Shown here piece by piece: positions 1-5,261 of a DNA stretch of 7,912 bases. Within the stretch, counting starts at the first letter, position 1, and each line of letters opens with the position of its first letter. Source of the DNA: Chloroflexota bacterium (GTDB lineage: Bacteria > Chloroflexota > Anaerolineae > Aggregatilineales > Phototrophicaceae); assembly GCA_003242205.1 (NCBI GenBank), contig QGUR01000213.1, positions 1 through 7,912 of the forward strand, written 5' to 3'. Position numbers and translations under genes: made by a program. The notes under the pieces were generated by a model that saw nothing but the letters and a program-made list of their open reading frames with translations, made no database searches and was not told where the DNA came from.

Positions 1-313
1 GGGTAGGGAAAATTCCCTGCAGCAACAGCGGGCCGGGCCGGTCGCCTTCGGTGATCGGCAGATGGTTCGCCTCGGCATAAGCCAGCAGGTCGTCGTCCGG
101 CCAGTGTTTGGCGGCGTCGTGAATCCAGCCGGCGAGACGGGCGCGCGCCACGTCGTCCGGCGCGTAGCGTCGCGCCAGCGTTTCGCAGGTTTCGACCACG
201 CCTTCCACATGCCCAAGCCGGTTCGGCGCGATCTTTGCTCTGGCCCAGGCGGCAACGCGCTCTTCGAGTTCCTGGTTATAGGTCGCAATTGCTGAATTCA
301 GGTTCCCGTGCAT
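1..313 (-). CDS. yqeK: YqeK-like HD-domain hydrolase, N-terminal part (cut by left edge)
   Basis: The first 104 residues of a minus-strand protein are visible; the rest lies beyond base 1. From the ATG at 313 the protein has a first His in RLGHVEGVVETCETLARRY (H35), then AGWIHDAAKHWPDDDLL with the HD pair at H65-D66. This order and spacing is that of the YqeK family, HD-domain enzymes that split diadenosine tetraphosphate (Ap4A) symmetrically to ADP in the cytoplasm. The next family landmark, PxLxHxPVGA, appears here as PLLLQG: the expected metal-binding His is Gln (Q99). An in-frame ATG at 370 is possible, but it would add a proline-rich tail and lies in a hairpin, so I prefer 313; no strong Shine-Dalgarno sequence is seen for either. 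It lies downstream of the sugar-phosphate transferase on the same strand with a 137-base gap. The family call is fairly sure; activity is uncertain because of Q99 and the missing C-terminus. Confidence 0.75.
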   Translation of the reverse strand, partial: MHGNLNSAIATYNQELEERVAAWARAKIAPNRLGHVEGVVETCETLARRYAPDDVARARLAGWIHDAAKHWPDDDLLAYAEANHLPITEGDRPGPLLLQGIFPT

Positions 314-349
314 GGAGTTTTCCCGTCGCTGTGGGGTAGCAGCGCTGAG

Positions 350-390
350 CGGCTTGTCGGGCGGAATCATCTTCCATGATAGCCAAGCCG
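350..390. repeat. Nested inverted repeat between the transferase and yqeK
   Basis: The arms CGGCTTG (350-356) and CAAGCCG (384-390) are perfectly complementary. Inside them a second pair, ATCAT (366-370) and ATGAT (376-380), closes a five-base loop. Neither strand has a following T-run, so it is not a typical intrinsic terminator. It sits upstream of the preferred yqeK start and downstream of the transferase, where it could be an RNA processing or stability element. It may also be chance; no function can be assigned. Nothing else recognisable is seen in the 314-450 gap. Confidence 0.3.
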
Positions 391-450
391 GAGAGCGTGG
401 TAAAGGATGACAAAGGCGTATTCAGGGAAGTTTCACATAACCGCGCAGTC

Positions 451-1509
451 TTACGAACGCGACGAACGCCGTTCGGCCCGCAGCAGCGCGATAAAACCCG
501 CGGCGACCACTCCGGCCATGACGCCAAAAGCGATGAATTTGTATAACCTGCTTTCGATGATGAGCGTGAGCATGCCGAAAAAGGCGCAGAAGGCGTAGTA
601 AACGAGCACGATCTGCCGCTGGCTAAGACCCATGTCGAGCAGGCGGAAATGGATGTGGCCCCGGTCGCCGAAGAACGGGCTTTTGCCGTGCGCGATGCGG
701 TTGACCACCTGCCATACGGCGTCCAGCAGCGGCAGGCCCATGACCAGCAGAATCGTCGCCATTTTCGCGCCGCCGATGATGCTGAGCGCGCCCAAAACGT
801 AGCCCAGAAAGTACGCGCCGCCGCCCATGTAGATGCGCGTGGGATAGAAGTTGTGCAGCAGGAAGCCCAGCGACGTGCCCATCAGCGCCAGCGGCAGCAG
901 GCTGACGCTGGTCTGCGGCGGTTCGACCTGAAAGGCGCTGTTGATGAACAGCATGGCTCCGGCGATGAACGCCACGCCCGCCGCCAGCCCGTCCAGCCCG
1001 TCCAGCCAGTTGACGGTATTCATCATGCCGATCAGCCAGAAGAACGTGATCGTCACCGTCACGATATACGGCCACGGATCGGTCTGCTGACCGGTAAACG
1101 GGTTGTTGAAGAACTCGATGAAAATCTGAAAGACGATGGCGACCGAGGCCGCCAGATATTGCCCCATGAACTGCCAGAACGGCTTGAGGTCGTACCTGTC
1201 GTCCAGCAGGCCGAGGATGAACGTGATCAGCGCGCCGATCAGCAGGCCGGTCAGGCGCACGACCTCGTAACGATCCATGCGCGGCACTGGCAGCATTTGC
1301 GCGACCAGCACCGCCGGGACGAAGCTGCCGAACAGGACGATGCCGCCGAGCTTGGGCACGCGGCGCAAATCGCCTTCGGTCGTTCGCCGTCCGCCGGGCC
1401 GGGCGACGATGCCATAGCGCAGGGCGAGACTGCGCGCGACCGGCACGAGCAACAGCGCTAAACCGAGCGCCAGCGTAAAGACGATGATGTAAGCGGCTGT
1501 AGTTGCCAA
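451..1509 (-). CDS. WecA/TagO/MraY-family polyprenyl-phosphate sugar-1-phosphate transferase
   Basis: This is a polytopic inner-membrane protein of the glycosyltransferase family that moves a sugar-1-phosphate, usually GlcNAc-1-P from UDP-GlcNAc, onto undecaprenyl phosphate to start a cell-wall or surface polysaccharide. Numbered from the TTG at 1509 (352 aa), the landmarks are PKLGGIVLF (52-60), LGLLDDRYDL with the Asp pair at 103-104, MNTVNWLDGLDGLAAG (163-178), NFYPTRIYMGGGAYFLG (220-236) and GDRGHIHFRLLDMG (281-294), with hydrophobic helices between them. The usual MGD(S/T/G)G motif reads MGGGA: the Mg-binding Asp is absent and the stretch is one residue short. The HxHH-type motif reads HIHF. 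The frame is open upstream to an ATG at 1665, but those 52 residues have no membrane helix and no homologous look, while the TTG has AAGAG six bases upstream and begins directly before the first helix. The ATG version (404 aa) is the alternative. It is divergent from asnB. The family is sure; the sugar substrate and activity are not. Confidence 0.9.
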   Translation of the reverse strand: MATTAAYIIVFTLALGLALLLVPVARSLALRYGIVARPGGRRTTEGDLRRVPKLGGIVLFGSFVPAVLVAQMLPVPRMDRYEVVRLTGLLIGALITFILGLLDDRYDLKPFWQFMGQYLAASVAIVFQIFIEFFNNPFTGQQTDPWPYIVTVTITFFWLIGMMNTVNWLDGLDGLAAGVAFIAGAMLFINSAFQVEPPQTSVSLLPLALMGTSLGFLLHNFYPTRIYMGGGAYFLGYVLGALSIIGGAKMATILLVMGLPLLDAVWQVVNRIAHGKSPFFGDRGHIHFRLLDMGLSQRQIVLVYYAFCAFFGMLTLIIESRLYKFIAFGVMAGVVAAGFIALLRAERRSSRS

Positions 1510-1557
1510 AACCTGCTCTTTCCCACGCGCCGCAGCAACGAAGGCTATCGCCGTGTA

Positions 1558-1586
1558 ATGGTAGGTGGATTCGGCGCGAATGTCGA
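1558..1586 (-). promoter_or_regulatory. Possible sigma-70-type promoter for the transferase gene
   Basis: Read on the minus strand, TCGACA (1586-1581, five of six to TTGACA) is followed after 17 bases by TACCAT (1563-1558, four of six to TATAAT). A transcript starting near 1551 would have a leader of about 40 bases before the TTG start at 1509, and would exclude the upstream ATG at 1665. The match is modest and made by eye. The rest of the divergent region 1510-1739 shows no convincing promoter for asnB, and only a weak GGGCGG (1727-1732) as its ribosome binding site. Confidence 0.3.
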
Positions 1587-1739
1587 TAGACGACTTGCTC
1601 TGGCACAGCCGCGCTGGAATTCGCGGGCCAAAACCAGTATCCTGAGGGGCATTAACGACGGTCATTCAGGGTTGGATGGATTGCTGGAGGGCGTACCGCT
1701 GCGATCCGTCCAGCCTTTCCGAGATCGGGCGGTATTTTT

Positions 1740-3695
1740 ATGTGTGGAATTTGCGGCATGGTGGACGTGGCAGGGCAAGGCCGGGCGTCGTTGGCGGCGG
1801 TTCAGGCCATGAGCGCTTTGCTTCGCCACCGCGGCCCCGACGGCGACGGCTTTTACAGCGCCGCCAATGTCGCGCTTGGCATGCGTCGCCTGAGCATCAT
1901 CGACATCGAAGGCAGCGATCAGCCGCTTTACAACGAGGACCGCAGCATCGCGCTGGTTTTCAACGGCGAGATCTATAACTACCGCGAACTGCGCGACGAG
2001 TTGCTGCGCGCCGGTCACACGTTGAGCACCGAGGGCGACGGCGAGACGATCATTCACCTGTACGAGGATTACGGCCTCGATCTGTTCCGGCGTTTGCGCG
2101 GCATGTACGCCTTCGCGCTGTGGGACGCAAACCGCGACCGCCTCGTGCTGGCGGTCGATCACATCGGCATGAAGCCGCTCTATCTGGCCGAGCGGGATGG
2201 GCAATTGCTGTTCGCCAGCGAGGTCAAGGCGCTGCTGGCCACGGACAGGGTACAGGCGGAGCTTAACCTCGGCGTGGTCGATACCTTTCTCAGCTTCGGC
2301 TACATGATCGGCGAGGACACGCTGTTTGCAGGCGTGCGTCGCCTGTCGCCGGGCCACGCGCTGGTGGTGGAAGGCGGCCAGACGCGCCTGCATTGTCACT
2401 GGCAGTTTCCCGAACCGGCGGGCGAGAACCCGGCGTCCGAGGATGAGATCATCGCCGAGGCGCGGCGGTTGCTCGAAGAAGCGGTGCATCTGCACCTGCG
2501 TAGCGACGTGCCGCTTGGCCTGTTCCTGAGCGGCGGTATCGACTCGGCGGCGGTGCTGGCGCTGATGGCGCGTGAGGCGGGCGGGCGTATCCGCACGTTC
2601 ACCGTCGGCTATGACACGCCGACGCCCGATAACGAACTGCTGCACGCCCGGCGCATCGCCGGATATTTCCAGACCGACCACCACGAGCGGGTGATTTCCG
2701 CCGATGACTGGTGGGACGGCTTCAACCGCTATGTCTATTTCCACGACGAGCCGAACGCCAATCCCAGCGCGGTCTCGCTGCTGCTGCTGAGCGAGCTGAC
2801 CGCGCAGCATGTGAAAGTCGTGTTGACCGGGCTGGGCGGCGATGAGCTGTTCGGCGGCTACGCGCACCATCGCAGTATTCCGTGGGCGCTGGCGGCGCAC
2901 GAGCGCTGGCGCTGGCTTTCGCCGCTGGAACCGTCACTGGCGGCGCTGGAGCGCTTTTATCCGGCTTTCCGGCGGTATCGCTATATCGGCGCGCTACCGA
3001 CGTATCTGCCGCGTTTGCGTCAGGCGCTGCTGCCGCGCGAAGACGGCCTGCTGCGTATGCAGTCGTTCGACGGAGTGGTTTTCAGCGATAGCCTGCGCGT
3101 GCGGCTGTATGGCGAGGCGCTGATGTCAGCCTGGCGCGCCGAGCAGCACAAGGAGCGCGTTTACCGCGACATTCTGGAGCGTAGCTGGCGTAGCGATCCG
3201 TTTAATACGGCGCAGGCGCTGGTCATCAATACGTGGCTGGCGGGCAACGCTTTGCTGTCACAGGACAAGACGGCGATGGCGCACTCGCTGGAGGCGCGCG
3301 TGCCCTATTTCGACCCGCTACTGCTGGCCTTTGCCGCCGCCGTGCCGCCGGAAATTCGCATGAAGTCGAACAAGGTCGTGCTGCGCGAGGCGATGCGCCC
3401 CTACCTGCCCGATTTCGCTCTGGAACGGCCCAAGCAGCCCTTCGGCACACCGATCCTCGACTGGTTCCGTCACGATCTGGCGGAGCGGGCGTGCGCCGTG
3501 CTGCTCGACCCGGCGGCAACGATCCGCGATTTGTTCAGCCCGGTCGAACTGGAACGCCTGCTCAAAGCCCATTTCAGCGGGCGCGAGAGTCAGGTGGAGG
3601 TCATTTTCCGCCTGCTGACGCTGGAACTGTGGGCGCAGCGCTTCCTTCGCACGCCGCACCACGAACCCGATATCATTCGCCCCGCCGCCAACTGA
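1740..3695 (+). CDS. asnB: Glutamine-hydrolysing asparagine synthetase, AsnB type
   Basis: This 651-residue cytoplasmic enzyme makes asparagine from aspartate, ATP and glutamine-derived ammonia. The start is fixed by MCGICGM: Cys2 becomes the N-terminal nucleophile of the class II glutaminase domain after Met removal. That domain (about 1-220) carries RHRGPDGDG (29-37), RRLSIID (49-55), NGEIYN (75-80) and EGDGET (98-103). The synthetase domain (about 240-640) has the ATP pyrophosphatase loop SGGIDS (264-269), LTGLGGDELFGGY (362-374) and, further on, SLEARVPYFD. All expected catalytic motifs look intact. At 651 aa it is longer than E. coli AsnB and nearer the longer Bacillus-type enzymes; such versions often lie in polysaccharide clusters, where the amide acceptor may not be free aspartate. 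The divergent lipid-sugar transferase fits that setting, but ordinary asparagine synthesis is the default. It appears monocistronic, ending 13 bases before a strong terminator. Confidence 0.95.
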   Translation: MCGICGMVDVAGQGRASLAAVQAMSALLRHRGPDGDGFYSAANVALGMRRLSIIDIEGSDQPLYNEDRSIALVFNGEIYNYRELRDELLRAGHTLSTEGDGETIIHLYEDYGLDLFRRLRGMYAFALWDANRDRLVLAVDHIGMKPLYLAERDGQLLFASEVKALLATDRVQAELNLGVVDTFLSFGYMIGEDTLFAGVRRLSPGHALVVEGGQTRLHCHWQFPEPAGENPASEDEIIAEARRLLEEAVHLHLRSDVPLGLFLSGGIDSAAVLALMAREAGGRIRTFTVGYDTPTPDNELLHARRIAGYFQTDHHERVISADDWWDGFNRYVYFHDEPNANPSAVSLLLLSELTAQHVKVVLTGLGGDELFGGYAHHRSIPWALAAHERWRWLSPLEPSLAALERFYPAFRRYRYIGALPTYLPRLRQALLPREDGLLRMQSFDGVVFSDSLRVRLYGEALMSAWRAEQHKERVYRDILERSWRSDPFNTAQALVINTWLAGNALLSQDKTAMAHSLEARVPYFDPLLLAFAAAVPPEIRMKSNKVVLREAMRPYLPDFALERPKQPFGTPILDWFRHDLAERACAVLLDPAATIRDLFSPVELERLLKAHFSGRESQVEVIFRLLTLELWAQRFLRTPHHEPDIIRPAAN

Positions 3696-3708
3696 GCGCC
3701 CCGGAAGC

Positions 3709-3743
3709 AAAAACCCGCCCTCCGGTGAGGAAGGCGGGTTTTT
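3709..3743. terminator. Bidirectional intrinsic terminator between convergent genes
   Basis: AAAAACCCGCC (3709-3719) and GGCGGGTTTTT (3733-3743) form a perfect 11-bp stem around a 13-base loop. The G+C core is followed by five T on the plus strand and, by symmetry, five T on the minus strand. It starts 13 bases after the asnB stop and lies 25 bases beyond the stop of the minus-strand TadE/G-like gene, so it probably ends both transcripts. Confidence 0.92.
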
Positions 3744-3768
3744 CGCACGATTGAAAACCTACTACTGT

Positions 3769-5214
3769 CTACTCGGTCAGGCTGACTTTGGGTGGCGTAT
3801 TGAGGAAATCTGGCACTTCATAGATCACGACCAGATTCTTGTCCTGATTGCCGCCGCCCGAACCACGAACGCTATAACACACGAGCATACCGGTCACGGT
3901 TGCATTTGAGGTGCCCTCAAATGTGCATTCGGTTGCGGGCGCGTAGAACATGCCGATCCACTGATCATCGGACCCATTACCGTTCAGGTGCAGTTGATTC
4001 TTGTTTCCGCCTGCATCCGAGATCACGTCACGGGTCGTGTCCTTCCAGACGAGAAGTCCTCGGTAATTGCAGGTAGCACCTTGCCCTGAGCCGGGAATGC
4101 ACTTTTCAGCGGGCGATTGGAGATAAACTGTGCCGCCATTACGGTGAATGCCGTTGTTGGCTGGATCTCCATTTGCCGCCGGTTCAAAGTAGAGCAGTAC
4201 CTCATCACCGTACAGCAGTCCACCGGTTTGCTTAATGCCCTCACCGCTGTTCTTGAAGCAATAGAGGCCGGGTGCCAGATAGACAGAGTCTTTGTTGCTT
4301 ATCGATAATGAACTATAGGTGCCCGGTTTATATCCCACGGAAAAGGTGCCGATGCCCAGATTCTTGACCGCCTCAAGCTCTGCTGCGGTCATCTTGTTTT
4401 CCCCCGGCACGCATGAGGGCCGAGACATCCCATTCAACGGATTCTGGCTTGGCCATTTCGGTTGATTCGGCTCATAGCTGCCACAGTCAAGATTGTTCTC
4501 GTTGAAGCCACCTGCTGCCTGGCAGGCGCCGCTGACAGTGAAGCTGCTGTTGCCACGCCCCATTATGGCGCAGGTTGGATTGCCCGACTGGGCAAAGATG
4601 GACCCCGAGACGACAAAGTTGGAGTTGCCGCCGTTGCCAATAGAGACATGGTTGCTACTCATGTTGCAGTCGCTGGTGTCCCGTGTCGAGAAAATCGCAG
4701 CCTGAGGAAGAAGACCCACCATCGACGGCTCGCAATATCCAACACCGCTGGTTGTGACCTCAAGCGGTTCAGGATAGACAAGCTGAATGAAATACGACGG
4801 CTTGCCTGCCCTGATTTGAACGCGAATGTAGCGGTCATTCGAAGATTCAGGGGGCTGATAATTGGACTCGATCGTGATATCTGCATTCACGCCATGCGTA
4901 AAGCCATTCTTGCTCGCCGCGTTAAGTGCGGCCAGGTGAATGCTTTTTTCGTACAGGTTCGCATAGGTGCCATCCGGGTCTGGCTGGCTTTCCAGTTCTG
5001 CCCGGTTACCCGTGCATTTGGCATATAGCGCCGCGATCAGGGCGGCGTCCACCGCGTTTTGCGTATCGCGGTGCAGGAAGAACAGCCCGCCGCCATCAAT
5101 CGCCATGCCCAGAATGCCCATCAAGCCGACCATCATGAGGGCAATCAAGACGATAGCCTGACCGGATTGTCGTTGCGTGCGTTTTTCTATGCTTCGTTTA
5201 AAGCCGTCTGCCAT
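3769..5214 (-). CDS. TadE/TadG-like membrane-anchored extracellular protein
   Basis: The 481-residue protein starts with a basic tail (KRSIEKRTQRQSGQ), then a single hydrophobic segment at about 19-39 ending in AIDGGGLFFLHRDTQNAVDA (38-57). This is the signature of the putative Flp pilus-assembly TadE/G-like N-terminal domain, which anchors a protein in the membrane with its bulk outside. The remainder is Gly, Asn and Ser rich, with rung-like repeats GNSNFVVSG (196-204) and GNSSFTVSG (221-229), suggesting a beta-helix or similar fold. It has 12 cysteines (67, 161, 183, 215, 231, 244, 268, 319, 372, 382, 430, 446), an even number that fits disulfides in an exported protein. The ATG at 5214 has GGGAG seven bases upstream. 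It follows the TSP3/Calx-beta gene by 47 bases, probably in one operon. No other tad genes (ATPase, TadB/C, prepilin peptidase) are visible here, so a true pilus role is inference; a surface adhesin is equally plausible. Confidence 0.8.
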   Translation of the reverse strand: MADGFKRSIEKRTQRQSGQAIVLIALMMVGLMGILGMAIDGGGLFFLHRDTQNAVDAALIAALYAKCTGNRAELESQPDPDGTYANLYEKSIHLAALNAASKNGFTHGVNADITIESNYQPPESSNDRYIRVQIRAGKPSYFIQLVYPEPLEVTTSGVGYCEPSMVGLLPQAAIFSTRDTSDCNMSSNHVSIGNGGNSNFVVSGSIFAQSGNPTCAIMGRGNSSFTVSGACQAAGGFNENNLDCGSYEPNQPKWPSQNPLNGMSRPSCVPGENKMTAAELEAVKNLGIGTFSVGYKPGTYSSLSISNKDSVYLAPGLYCFKNSGEGIKQTGGLLYGDEVLLYFEPAANGDPANNGIHRNGGTVYLQSPAEKCIPGSGQGATCNYRGLLVWKDTTRDVISDAGGNKNQLHLNGNGSDDQWIGMFYAPATECTFEGTSNATVTGMLVCYSVRGSGGGNQDKNLVVIYEVPDFLNTPPKVSLTE

Positions 5215-5221
5215 CGTAGTT

Positions 5222-5226
5222 CTCCC
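5222..5226 (-). promoter_or_regulatory. Shine-Dalgarno site of the TadE/G-like gene
   Basis: Minus-strand GGGAG is seven bases before the ATG at 5214, inside the 47-base gap after the TSP3/Calx-beta stop codon. It settles the start of the downstream gene and argues for independent translation on a shared transcript. No terminator is seen in this gap. Confidence 0.7.
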
Positions 5227-5261
5227 AGCGGGATAGACAAGTGCTCACTTTTATGTGTAGG

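Noticed and set aside
276..527. Small minus-strand frame in the gap between the transferase and yqeK
   Set aside because: It overlaps the ends of both genes in other frames and shows no family features or ribosome binding site.
649..1461. 270-codon plus-strand open frame opposite the transferase gene
   Set aside because: Antisense shadow, rich in Arg, Gln, Asp and His, with no domain. The opposite strand carries clear membrane helices and motifs.
623..1606. 327-codon minus-strand frame overlapping the transferase in another frame
   Set aside because: An Arg/Ala/His-rich out-of-frame shadow without recognisable motifs.
1662..2900. Long open frame (412 codons) on the minus strand opposite asnB
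   Set aside because: It is antisense to a fully motif-supported asnB; its composition (Gln, Arg, Val, His rich) is the usual shadow of a G+C-rich gene and no family is recognisable.
3233..3754. Plus-strand frame overlapping the asnB end and running through the terminator
   Set aside because: Out-of-frame shadow of asnB. A coding region through a perfect terminator hairpin is unlikely.
5239..5250. Small palindrome AAGTGCTCACTT in the gap between the two right-hand genes
   Set aside because: A five-base stem with a two-base loop and only a short T-run is too weak for a terminator.
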